64,000 nt of DNA from Actimicrobium sp. CCC2.4. GTDB lineage: Bacteria; Pseudomonadota; Gammaproteobacteria; Burkholderiales; Burkholderiaceae_D. How positions within the stretch are numbered: the stretch's first letter is position 1; the number at the start of each line of letters is the position of its first letter. The notes under the pieces were generated by a model, which was given only the letters and a program-made list of their open reading frames with translations, was not told the origin of the DNA and did not search any database. Of the stretch, positions 50,111 to 59,344 are shown piece after piece. The stretch lies in the NCBI RefSeq assembly GCF_034347385.1, contig NZ_CP133777.1:3348001-3412000 (forward strand). Direction: 5' to 3'. Position numbers and translations under genes: made by a program.

Positions 50111-50150
50111 GTGCATTCGGTGCAATGCCCTTCGGTTATTGCACCAGACC
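50111..50150. repeat. Single hairpin unit of the GGTGCAAT repeat family
   Basis: GGTGCAAT (50119) and ATTGCACC (50138) with an 11-base loop lie immediately after the MFS stop, in the same form as the units that end the 180-bp and 1.2-kb elements. Confidence 0.7.
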
Positions 50151-50186
50151 TTTTAATGAAGGTCAGGCTAATCGCAGGATGCGTAG

Positions 50187-51369
<1,183 letters not shown>

Positions 51370-51417
51370 TTGTGCCCACGCGAGTACACCGGAAACGCCA
51401 GTCAATTCCAGCCCGGA

Positions 51418-51894
51418 CTACTTCTTCGCCAGCCGCAGCACCAGCAAGATGAACAGCGCAAACACGGTGCCAATCACCGCTGTCGATTCGCGTCCCATTC
51501 CGGCGGCGATGCCGATGGCGGCGGTCAGCCAGATGCTCGCGGCGGTGGTCAGTCCGCGGATGGCGTTGCTATCGTCGTGCTTGATGATGGCACCAGCGCC
51601 GAGAAAGCCGATGCCGGCAATAACTCCTTGCAAGACCCGCGACATATCTGCTTGCGTGGTACCTGCCTGTAGCGGCACCAGTACGAACAACGCCGCGCCG
51701 AGTGCCACCAGCATGTGGGTACGAAACCCGGCCGGCGACCCCGCTGATTCGCGCTCGTAGCCGAGCACGCCGCCCAGCACGATCGCTACCATCAGACGTA
51801 CGCAGATGCGTGTTACTTCGGTGGCATCAGAGACATCCGAAAATTCCTGCCGCACGGTCACCAGGATTTCAGACCACATTGTCGCCATTGTCAT
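51418..51894 (-). CDS. MgtC/SapB-family membrane protein
   Basis: 158-aa inner-membrane protein with four or five helices. The MgtC signature is present: RLMVAIVLGGVLGYERES, AGFRTHMLVALGAALF and GVIAGIGFLGAGAIIK, then RGLTTAASIWLTAAIG. It lacks the long C-terminal domain of virulence MgtC, so it is the short SapB type with unsettled function. AGGAGG lies five bases before the ATG. It follows the 88-aa gene by 30 bases on the same strand. Confidence 0.85.
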   Translation of the reverse strand: MTMATMWSEILVTVRQEFSDVSDATEVTRICVRLMVAIVLGGVLGYERESAGSPAGFRTHMLVALGAALFVLVPLQAGTTQADMSRVLQGVIAGIGFLGAGAIIKHDDSNAIRGLTTAASIWLTAAIGIAAGMGRESTAVIGTVFALFILLVLRLAKK

Positions 51895-51924
51895 GCTTGC
51901 CTCCTGCTCGCGCCGCGCCGCAAA

Positions 51925-52191
51925 TTAAGCAACAAGGCCCTTGGCCAGCACATCGGCCACCAGCACATTTAACTCAACCCCGCGCTCTTTTGCCAGTGCC
52001 TGCAATTGCAGCACCAGATCGCTATTGAGCTTGACCGCAAACGGCACCAGGCCCAGTGCCTGGTCGCGCTTGCGCTGTTCGCGCCGGTCTATCGTGGCCA
52101 CTTCGACGTTCTCGAATCCGCTCAGTCCGGGGGCGGCAGTTTTGCCCATCAGCTTCTTGGCATCGGTCTTGGCCATTCCGGTTTTTTTCAT
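51925..52191 (-). CDS. Small conserved-looking protein with possible ribbon-helix-helix end
   Basis: 88 aa, basic. The N-terminus is Lys-rich (MKKTGMAKTDAKKLMG). The C-terminal half (PFAVKLNSDLVLQLQALAKERGVELNVLVADVLAKGLVA, split as strand then two helices) has the look of a ribbon-helix-helix DNA-binding domain, as in small regulators or antitoxins; this is by eye only. No toxin gene is next to it. The frame is open upstream but crosses a repeat unit there. Probably co-transcribed with mgtC. Confidence 0.5.
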   Translation of the reverse strand: MKKTGMAKTDAKKLMGKTAAPGLSGFENVEVATIDRREQRKRDQALGLVPFAVKLNSDLVLQLQALAKERGVELNVLVADVLAKGLVA

Positions 52192-52265
52192 GGTGCATGC
52201 TTTCGTTGGTTGAAGGCCGCCATAGTAGCGGTTGAGGCGTTTGCGCGTATGGCAATTTGATGCCG

Positions 52266-52310
52266 CAGTCCATTCGGTGCAATGCCCTGTGCTGATTGCA
52301 CCCGACGACG
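52266..52310. repeat. Single hairpin unit of the GGTGCAAT repeat family
   Basis: GGTGCAAT (52276) and ATTGCACC (52295) with an 11-base loop, flanked by CATTC and CGACGACG as in the other copies. The remaining gap up to 52582 should hold the promoter of the ice-binding-like gene; I see no clear boxes. Confidence 0.65.
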
Positions 52311-52582
52311 CTTCCAGGCCATGGTCAGAGAGTCCTTGGGATGAGATTGCACACAACCCGATTACCTGGCTTGTGACGCGGAGATGCCTGTCTGAGTGGA
52401 TTCGTGCTTTCCGGCCAGCCAAGCTGTGACCATTCAGATACAAAACGTCAACTTATTCCAGCTATGTTCGGTACCGAACGGATCCATTTTTCCGGAAGGG
52501 GATACTCCGGTCCGGGACACATGCGTGCATGCCGACAACCGATCAGGCGATGACGCTGCCTACTCCCGTCACGAGGAAAAAA

Positions 52583-54244
52583 ATGAAAAAAAATTACCCT
52601 ATCCGGTCCGGGGCCACCGCTGTGCGCCTGGCTAGCCTGTCACTGCTGGCCGCCGCCACGCTCGCCGGATGCGGCGGAAGCAGCCGCGATCCACTCCTCG
52701 GCGTTCCCGCCGTTACCGCAGCAGTGCAGACCAATGCCACCCGTCCGCGCATCACGCGCACCGTGCCGGCCACCGTCATTCCCGGTCCGGCTACCGGTGC
52801 GGCAAGTAACGCTGCCATCAGCGCGACCTTCAGCAAGGCAATGACGGCCAGTTCGATCAATACCAGCAGTTTTACGCTGTCGTGCGCAGCACCCTGCGTC
52901 GCACCGCAAGGCACGGTCAGCTATGCCGTCGACAGCCGTACCGCCGTGTTCTCGCCAGTAGCACCACTGACCATTGGCACCACCTATACGGCCACCGTCA
53001 CCACCGCCGCCACCGACCTGAGCGGCAACGCTCTGGCCGGAAATCAAGGTGCATTGCCGGCTGCCAGCAATTACGCCTGGCGTTTTACTGTCGGCGCTGC
53101 TGCACCAGCCGGCAATCCGGTAGTCACGTCGACCCGCCCATCGGCCGATGCCACCGGCGTGTGTCCGGCCACCGCGATTACTGCCCGTTTCTCGGTGCCT
53201 TCCGGCCTCGAAATGGATCCCTCCAGCATCAATGCCAGCACCTTCACGGTGACCGGCCCGTCTGCAGTGAGCGCCGCGTCGGTGACGCTCGATGACGCAA
53301 CCGGCACCATCGCGACCTTCACGCCGGCCAATACACTGACTGCCGGCACCACCTACACGGCAACCCTCAAGAGTGGCAGCAGCGGCGTGCGTGATCTGAC
53401 ATCACCGGGCAACACGATGACCAGCGATGTCAGCTGGCGCTTCACGACTGGCACCAGCGCAAGCTGCCAGGCAGGCGCGCTGACACCGGGCCAGTTCCCG
53501 CTGGGTGCAGCAGTCACCTTTGGCACGTTTGGCGGTTCTGCCGGCGTGACCAACATGGGCATCCTGACGCTGATCAATGGCGACATCGGCACCACCGCGA
53601 TCTCGACCTCCGTGACCGGCCTGCATGATGCCGGCCCGGGTTGCACCTATACCGAAACCGGCAGCAACGCCGGCTTCGTCAATGGCCTGATCTACACCGC
53701 AGCCCCGCCACCGACAGCGGCTTGCCCGTCCGAAGGCAATGCCTCGACGTTCGCCATTGCCACCAAGGTCCGTGCCGATGCGCTGACCTTGTACAACGCG
53801 CTGGCGGCCTTGCCTGCCGGAAGTGATCCGGGTGCCGGCAGCCTGTCCGGCCTGGTACTGGCACCGGGCGTCTACACCGCGGCATCGGGTTCGTTCAAGC
53901 TGCAGGGCAGCGACCTGACCCTCGATGCGCAGGGCAATCCGAATGCGGTGTTCGTGTTCCAGATGGCCAGTTCGCTGACCGTCGGCGGGCCGGGCGCAGC
54001 CTTCCCGCGCAACATCATTCTGGTTGGCGGCGCACAGGCCAAGAACGTGTTCTGGCAGGTCGGTAGTGCCGCCACCATCAACGCTGCCGGTGGCGGCACG
54101 ATGGTCGGCACTATCGTCTCGCAAGCCGGCGCAGCCTTCTCGACTGCCGGCAATGTTGACCTCCTGACGCTGAACGGCCGCGCCTTGTCGCTGGGTGCGT
54201 CGGTGACGCTGGTCAACACCGTCATCAACGTCCCGGCTCCCTGA
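52583..54244 (+). CDS. Ice-binding-like (DUF3494) lipoprotein with Ig-like domains
   Basis: 553 aa. Lipoprotein signal ends LAAATLAGCGGSS (Cys30). Two Big_5/SbsA-type Ig-like domains follow (about 58-165 and 168-278, each with FSKAM/FSVPS and TTYTATV/TTYTATL patterns). The C-terminal domain (about 295-550) is the DUF3494 ice-binding beta-solenoid: FGGSAGVTNMG...INGDIGTT, LSGLVLAPGVYTAASGSF, DAQGNPNAVFVFQMASSL, NVFWQVGSAATI. Such domains bind ice or serve in adhesion. GAGGA lies before the ATG. Followed after 38 bases by an OmpA-family gene. Confidence 0.85.
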   Translation: MKKNYPIRSGATAVRLASLSLLAAATLAGCGGSSRDPLLGVPAVTAAVQTNATRPRITRTVPATVIPGPATGAASNAAISATFSKAMTASSINTSSFTLSCAAPCVAPQGTVSYAVDSRTAVFSPVAPLTIGTTYTATVTTAATDLSGNALAGNQGALPAASNYAWRFTVGAAAPAGNPVVTSTRPSADATGVCPATAITARFSVPSGLEMDPSSINASTFTVTGPSAVSAASVTLDDATGTIATFTPANTLTAGTTYTATLKSGSSGVRDLTSPGNTMTSDVSWRFTTGTSASCQAGALTPGQFPLGAAVTFGTFGGSAGVTNMGILTLINGDIGTTAISTSVTGLHDAGPGCTYTETGSNAGFVNGLIYTAAPPPTAACPSEGNASTFAIATKVRADALTLYNALAALPAGSDPGAGSLSGLVLAPGVYTAASGSFKLQGSDLTLDAQGNPNAVFVFQMASSLTVGGPGAAFPRNIILVGGAQAKNVFWQVGSAATINAAGGGTMVGTIVSQAGAAFSTAGNVDLLTLNGRALSLGASVTLVNTVINVPAP

Positions 54245-54282
54245 TACCGCACGGGCTTTCCAATTTATTGCAGGAGAAACAC

Positions 54283-55410
54283 ATGCACGTATTCAAAACC
54301 GCAGGCCATGCCGGCCTTATCGCACTGACCGTCCTCGCCAGCCCAATGGTGCTGGCTGACGACACCGGCTGGTATGGCGGACTCAATGCCGGACGCGCAC
54401 GCGCCAGTATCGATGACCAGCGCATCACCAGCGGGCTGCTCGGCAGCGGCTTCGCCACCAGTACCATCGTCGATGACAACAGCGCGACCGGCTTTAAGGT
54501 CTTTGGCGGCTACCAGTTCAATCGTCATTTTGCGCTCGAAGGCGGTTACTTCGACCTCGGCCGCTTCGGCTACCGCGCCACGACGGTGCCGGCCGGTACC
54601 CTTGATGGCACCATTCGCCTGAAAGGATTGAACCTTGACACTGTCGGCATTCTGCCCCTCACCGACAAACTATCGGCCTTTGGCCGGATCGGTATCAACT
54701 ACGCTGATGCACGCGACCGCTTCAGCGGCAGCGGCGCGGTCAACGTGCTCGATACCGCGCCGCAGAAGCGCGACACCAATATTAAGTTCGGCCTCGGCCT
54801 GCAATATGCGGTCACCGACGCGCTCAACCTGCGCGTCGAAGCCGAGCGCTACCGGGTCAACGATGCCATCGGCAACCGTGGCGATGTTGACCTGGTATCG
54901 GTCGGACTGGTCTACCGTTTCGGCGACAAGTCCAGTGCGCCGGTGCCGCGCACGGCCGAACCGGTCGCTTATCTGCCGCCACCGGTGGCAGTAGTGGTGC
55001 CGGCACCCGCACCGCCGCCGCCGGTGCCACGCAAGGTCAGCTTCTCGGCCGACTCACTGTTTGCGTTCGACCGTGCCGACATCACGCCGGCCGGCAAGCT
55101 GGTACTGGGCAAGTTCGCCAGTGACCTGATCGGCACCGACTACGACCAGATCAAGGTCACCGGCCACACCGATCGCATCGGTGCTCATGCCTACAACCTG
55201 AAGCTGTCGAGCCGCCGCGCCGATGCCGTCAAAAACGAACTGGTCACGGCCGCCGGCATTCCGGCTAAGCGGATCACGACCAGCGGCATCAATGGTGCGG
55301 AACCGGTCACCAAGCCGGGCGACTGCGTCGGCACGCGGACCACGCCGGCACTGATCGCCTGCCTGCAACCGGATCGGCGCGTCGAGGTAGAAGTCAGCGG
55401 CACGCGCTGA
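54283..55410 (+). CDS. OmpA-family outer-membrane protein
   Basis: 375 aa: signal peptide (ending MVLADD), an eight-strand-type OmpA barrel (about 30-210, GWYGGLNAGRA, GFKVFGGYQFNRHFALEGGYF, VDLVSVGLVYRFG shown in pieces), a Pro/Val-rich linker (about 225-250) and a C-terminal OmpA peptidoglycan-binding domain (VTGHTDRIGAHAYNLKLSSRRADAV, split) with a Cys pair near the end. AGGAG before the ATG decides the start. It lies directly after the ice-binding-like gene and may be co-transcribed. Confidence 0.9.
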   Translation: MHVFKTAGHAGLIALTVLASPMVLADDTGWYGGLNAGRARASIDDQRITSGLLGSGFATSTIVDDNSATGFKVFGGYQFNRHFALEGGYFDLGRFGYRATTVPAGTLDGTIRLKGLNLDTVGILPLTDKLSAFGRIGINYADARDRFSGSGAVNVLDTAPQKRDTNIKFGLGLQYAVTDALNLRVEAERYRVNDAIGNRGDVDLVSVGLVYRFGDKSSAPVPRTAEPVAYLPPPVAVVVPAPAPPPPVPRKVSFSADSLFAFDRADITPAGKLVLGKFASDLIGTDYDQIKVTGHTDRIGAHAYNLKLSSRRADAVKNELVTAAGIPAKRITTSGINGAEPVTKPGDCVGTRTTPALIACLQPDRRVEVEVSGTR

Positions 55411-55432
55411 TTTTCTGCTGCGCTGAAGGTGG

Positions 55433-55463
55433 CACCACCGGCCTTGGTCCGGTGGTTTTTTTT
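55433..55463 (+). terminator. Rho-independent terminator after the OmpA-family gene
   Basis: ACCACCGG and CCGGTGGT form an eight-base stem with a seven-base loop followed by eight T residues, 23 bases past the stop. Confidence 0.9.
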
Positions 55464-55618
55464 GAGCCGACGTCAGAGAATGTTGTAATAAAGTTCATGA
55501 AAGGTGTCAAAAAGTAAGCCCTAAGTTGAAAAACTGATCACCGTGATACCGTCGATTTCCGTTATCACCGGCGTCGCCATTGTGCGCATCAATTGCCAAC
55601 GACCAGGACCTACTCACC

Positions 55619-56407
55619 ATGGATTCACAGCACCATCCCAAGCAAAACTATCTACTAGCGGCTTTGCCAAACGCTGAATTCGCCCAGCTTTCGCCGCATC
55701 TGGAACTGGTCCCGCTGCTGACCGGCGATGTGCTCTCCGAATCCGGCGGCAAACCCCACTACGTGTATTTCCCGACCAGTGCCATTCTGTCGCTGCATTG
55801 CCAATTGCAGAATGGCAGCTCATCCGAAATCGCCGGCGTCGGTAACGAAGGCATGCTCGGCGTGTCCTTGTTCATGGGGGGTGTCACGACACCCAGCCGG
55901 GCAGTGGTGCAAACCAGCGGCCATGGTTACCGGATGGCAGCGCATCTTTTGCTCGATGAATTCAGGCGTTCCGGGCACGTGATGCGTCTGCTGCTGCGCT
56001 ACACACAGGCACTGCTGAGCAACATGGCGCAGACCGCTGTCTGCAACCGCCATCACTCGGTCGAACAGCAACTATGTCGCTGGCTACTGCTCACGGCCGA
56101 CAGGCTCGACAGCTGCGAACTCAGGACCACGCAGGAGCTGATCTCGACGATGCTCGGCGTGCGCCGCGAAGGCATCACCGAGGCCGCAAGAAAATTACAG
56201 GACCTCGGCTTGATCCGCTACCGCCGCGGCCATATCACGGTGCTGGACCGGGCCGGACTGGAATCGCAATCGTGTGAATGTTATGGCGTAATCCGGCGAG
56301 AATTTTCGCGCCTGCTGCCGTCGACGTCGTATCGGCACGCCCCGTCCCTGTCAGTGTTGCATTACCAGCGACCGCCGAACCGCACCCGCTCGATCAGCGC
56401 CATGTGA
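55619..56407 (+). CDS. Crp/Fnr-like transcription regulator
   Basis: 262 aa with a cNMP-type beta-barrel (about 15-140; LLTGDVLSESGGKPHYVYFP, GVGNEGMLGVSLFMGG) and a Crp-type helix-turn-helix (about 150-225; SVEQQLCRWLLL, TTQELISTMLGVRREGITEAA, RYRRGHITVLDRAGLE, split). There are no Fnr-type cluster Cys. This subgroup is common in Burkholderiales; its ligand is not known. The last 28 or so residues lie beyond the conserved end (RLLP) and their DNA overlaps the 3' end of blh on the other strand by 46 bases. The start is taken at MDSQHH. Confidence 0.82.
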   Translation: MDSQHHPKQNYLLAALPNAEFAQLSPHLELVPLLTGDVLSESGGKPHYVYFPTSAILSLHCQLQNGSSSEIAGVGNEGMLGVSLFMGGVTTPSRAVVQTSGHGYRMAAHLLLDEFRRSGHVMRLLLRYTQALLSNMAQTAVCNRHHSVEQQLCRWLLLTADRLDSCELRTTQELISTMLGVRREGITEAARKLQDLGLIRYRRGHITVLDRAGLESQSCECYGVIRREFSRLLPSTSYRHAPSLSVLHYQRPPNRTRSISAM

Positions 56408-57231
56408 GGCACAGTGAGCGCCGCCAGGCCGATGAAGATCAGCCGGATCAATCGCTCTTCCAGCGCCACGTCGCGCCAGAACCAGAACGCCGCAGCGAAC
56501 AGTACGGCCACGGCCAGCATCGGCAACACGGCAAAGCGCACGACGCTGCGCGCGGCCACCGGCCCGGCATGCGCCAGCGTGCGCAGCAGATGCCTGGCCC
56601 CGTGCATCGCACAAAAGAACACCGTGAATGCCACCAGTGGCGATGCTGCCACTGCCAGCACCGCCACCGCCAGCATTTCCAGCGCAGCCTGCGAACGCGT
56701 GCGCAACGAAGACAGTATCGCCATCCATGTCGCCAGCAACCACGGCCACGACAGCACGTGCAGCCAGCCAGCCAGCGTTGCCGCCGCCTCCTGACCGGCC
56801 AGCATGCCGAACAGCCGCGCCACTTCATCGGTATGCAGCAAGGCCGGTAATACGATGACCAGCCCGCCGTACACCAGCCGGAAAAAAAAGCTGCTACCGG
56901 CTTCCGGATCGCCCGAAAAATGCAGCAGTGACAGCAGCAGGAACCCACCTAGAAAGAGTCCCGGCGCGGTTTGCCAAAGCAGTGCCACGAGTAGCGCAGG
57001 CACCGTGTAAGCCAGCGTGAAAAGACACCAGTCGCGCAGCCCGGACAACGCATGCAGGCGCTGCGCGAACAACGGATCAAACGCGCCATGCGGCACGCCC
57101 AGCAGCAGGATCAGTCCGGCCAGCAGCAGCAGCGTGGCCGGTCCGGCGACCGCACCCACCGGCAGGCTCACGAGTGCGACCAGCAAGGCCATCGCACTAA
57201 AAATCACACCCTGCCAGCGCAGCGCAGTCAT
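56362..57231 (-). CDS. blh: Beta-carotene 15,15'-dioxygenase, Brp/Blh family
   Basis: 289-aa membrane enzyme that splits beta-carotene into two molecules of retinal, the rhodopsin chromophore. Family His motifs are present: GVPHGAFDPLF, LLHFSGDPEAG, FFCAMHGARHLL and TVPHMALIE, set in about eight hydrophobic segments. A longer open frame begins at 57531, but the ATG at 57231 overlaps the crtY stop (ATGA). Last gene of the rhodopsin operon; its end converges with the Crp-like gene. Confidence 0.92.
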   Translation of the reverse strand: MTALRWQGVIFSAMALLVALVSLPVGAVAGPATLLLLAGLILLLGVPHGAFDPLFAQRLHALSGLRDWCLFTLAYTVPALLVALLWQTAPGLFLGGFLLLSLLHFSGDPEAGSSFFFRLVYGGLVIVLPALLHTDEVARLFGMLAGQEAAATLAGWLHVLSWPWLLATWMAILSSLRTRSQAALEMLAVAVLAVAASPLVAFTVFFCAMHGARHLLRTLAHAGPVAARSVVRFAVLPMLAVAVLFAAAFWFWRDVALEERLIRLIFIGLAALTVPHMALIERVRFGGRW

Positions 57232-58403
57232 GCGCTGGCCATGCGACGCTGGCGCAGCACACGCTGCAGCGTGGCGGGAATTTGCTGCAGAAAAGGCCGT
57301 GCCGGCAATGCCGCAATCAAGGCCAGATAATCGGTCAGCGTGCCCTCGTCGCTCAGGAATCGCAGCACCCGCGCAGCGTCGGGCTGCCCGAACAACGCCA
57401 CGAATAATGCCGGCGCACTGGCCGGCTGCGCGGTCAGCACCGACAAAAAGAGCTGGTCCATCGCCTGCAACAAAAAGGGATCGGCAACATGGCCCTGCAG
57501 CGGCTGGCCCGCAGTGACGCGCGCTGCGCACCCGGCAGCCCAGCGCTGGATACGCTGAAACGCATAGCCGGAACTGGGCCGGGCAGCGCCGTTGCCGAGA
57601 CCGGCGCGCACATAGTCCGGATCAACCGGCGCAGCAGGCGCCATCGCTCCCATCGGCAGGATGCCTTGCTCGGCACGACGTACCTGGTAGGTCAGGCCAT
57701 GCACGCGCGCGGCGACGGCCTGCTCGAGCGCATCGGCCAGACCGGCGGCTGCCAGCGGCATCGGATCAAATACCGTGACCTCGATCAGCGCGCGCCGCGC
57801 CGTCAGCGGCAAGACATAAACGAACTGGATACGGCCAGTGTCCTTCAACGAAAAGTCCATCAGATCGACGCAGGCCGGATCGAACACTGCCTCATCACAG
57901 TCAATCTCGACGCCGGAAAACGATTGCCAGAGCGTGGCACCGCCTGGTTCGGCCGGCGCGGCAGGACGGGTATCGACCACCGTCGCGGCCGAGTAACTGG
58001 CACCACTGGTGATGACCTGCCATCGGCCATTGCGCTTGACCGGCGCGGTTGTCACACGCTCGCCGGCGGCAATCGTGATGCGCGCATTGGCCGCAATGGC
58101 GCGTTGAGCCGCCGCATAGAAATCGGCAGCGGCGATCATCCGGTAGGGCATGGCAGCACAATCAACGAATGCAATTTTGCGACCGGCCCGCACCATCATC
58201 GTTGACCACTGATGGCAGCTCAGGTCTGCCAGTGGCGCAGCGGGCGTACCCCAGAAACACCAGGTCCGGTCGTTGGCATACACGGTGCGCGGCTCGATGA
58301 TGACGGTGCGCGGACAGTCACGACCCAGCGCCGCCAGTTGCATCGCCAGGCTCAGGCCGGCGCATCCGCCGCCGAGGATGAGCAGTTCGGGTTCAGTCGA
58401 CAT
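57228..58403 (-). CDS. crtY: Lycopene beta-cyclase
   Basis: 391-aa flavoprotein-type cyclase that turns lycopene into beta-carotene. The FAD motif LLILGGGCAGLSLAMQLA is at the N-terminus, followed by RTWCFWG, typical of CrtY. It starts inside the last bases of crtB (11-base overlap) and couples to blh by ATGA. The open frame extends to 58442 but MSTEPELLILGG is the family start. Confidence 0.92.
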   Translation of the reverse strand: MSTEPELLILGGGCAGLSLAMQLAALGRDCPRTVIIEPRTVYANDRTWCFWGTPAAPLADLSCHQWSTMMVRAGRKIAFVDCAAMPYRMIAAADFYAAAQRAIAANARITIAAGERVTTAPVKRNGRWQVITSGASYSAATVVDTRPAAPAEPGGATLWQSFSGVEIDCDEAVFDPACVDLMDFSLKDTGRIQFVYVLPLTARRALIEVTVFDPMPLAAAGLADALEQAVAARVHGLTYQVRRAEQGILPMGAMAPAAPVDPDYVRAGLGNGAARPSSGYAFQRIQRWAAGCAARVTAGQPLQGHVADPFLLQAMDQLFLSVLTAQPASAPALFVALFGQPDAARVLRFLSDEGTLTDYLALIAALPARPFLQQIPATLQRVLRQRRMASA

Positions 58404-59343
58404 AAGGCAATCCGTGCAGGCACAAGTGCAGCGTCTGGTCATGCCGTACTGAGGGATTCCAGTAATCGGGATGGCTGGCCAGTACCAGCACCGCCCTAAG
58501 TGTCAGGCCGGCCTTGGTGCGGGTTGGCACAACCGCCCTGCCCTGCCAGCACGCATGATCGGACCGGCGCAATTGCGTGCCGATCGCGCAGTAGACCCGC
58601 GCTGCCACCAGCATGCCGGCACGCGCGCGCAGCGGCAGATATGCCAGCCCCTGCTCGCCGCTGCGGTAATACCGGTCGGCCAGCGCGAGCAGGCTGACCA
58701 GTCCCTGACGCACCGCCGGTTGCAGCGCCGGCCCGGGATCAACCAGCAATCCCGGTGCCAGCGTGCCGACCAGCGTCGCCGGCAAATAGCGCCGGTCGCT
58801 GGCCGCGTCCTCGCACACATCGCGGCAAATATTGGTCAGTTGCATACCGATACCGAGATCGATCGCATGGTGCAGCGCTTGCGGATCCGTGACATCGAGC
58901 ACCTTGCACATCATCAGCCCGACGGTGCCGGCGACGCGATAGCAGTAGCGCAGCAGTTCGGCTTCATCGGCAAAGCGCACCGGATCGAGATCGGAATCGA
59001 CACCGTGCAACAGTTCGAGCACGACCTCCGGCGCGATGTCGCACTCGGCCATCAGGGCCAGCATGTCGGCGACCACCGGTTCGCCGTCGCCGGGCTCGCC
59101 GTGAGCAATGGCGACACTGATCGCGGCCAGCGCAGCCCGCGCAGCGACCGGCGAAGCCGACTCGTCGGCAATGTCGTCGATGCGCCGGCAAAAGCCGTAC
59201 AGCCGGGTCGCGCGTGCCGCATGACCGGCACCGAGCAAGCGGCGGGCCCAATGAAAAGTGCGGCCTTTTTGTACCAGCACCGCATCCGCCTCGTCGAGAG
59301 CAATTCGCGCTGCGTCGTTGGCAGTGGCGGCGGAGCTACTCAT
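58393..59343 (-). CDS. crtB: Phytoene synthase
   Basis: 316-aa enzyme that joins two geranylgeranyl-PP into phytoene. The two Asp-rich motifs are RRIDDIADE (near 55) and the NICRDVCEDA region (near 180), with YRVAGTVGLMM between. It begins one base after the crtI stop and overlaps crtY. Confidence 0.94.
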   Translation of the reverse strand: MSSSAATANDAARIALDEADAVLVQKGRTFHWARRLLGAGHAARATRLYGFCRRIDDIADESASPVAARAALAAISVAIAHGEPGDGEPVVADMLALMAECDIAPEVVLELLHGVDSDLDPVRFADEAELLRYCYRVAGTVGLMMCKVLDVTDPQALHHAIDLGIGMQLTNICRDVCEDAASDRRYLPATLVGTLAPGLLVDPGPALQPAVRQGLVSLLALADRYYRSGEQGLAYLPLRARAGMLVAARVYCAIGTQLRRSDHACWQGRAVVPTRTKAGLTLRAVLVLASHPDYWNPSVRHDQTLHLCLHGLPYVD

Positions 59344-59344
59344 C

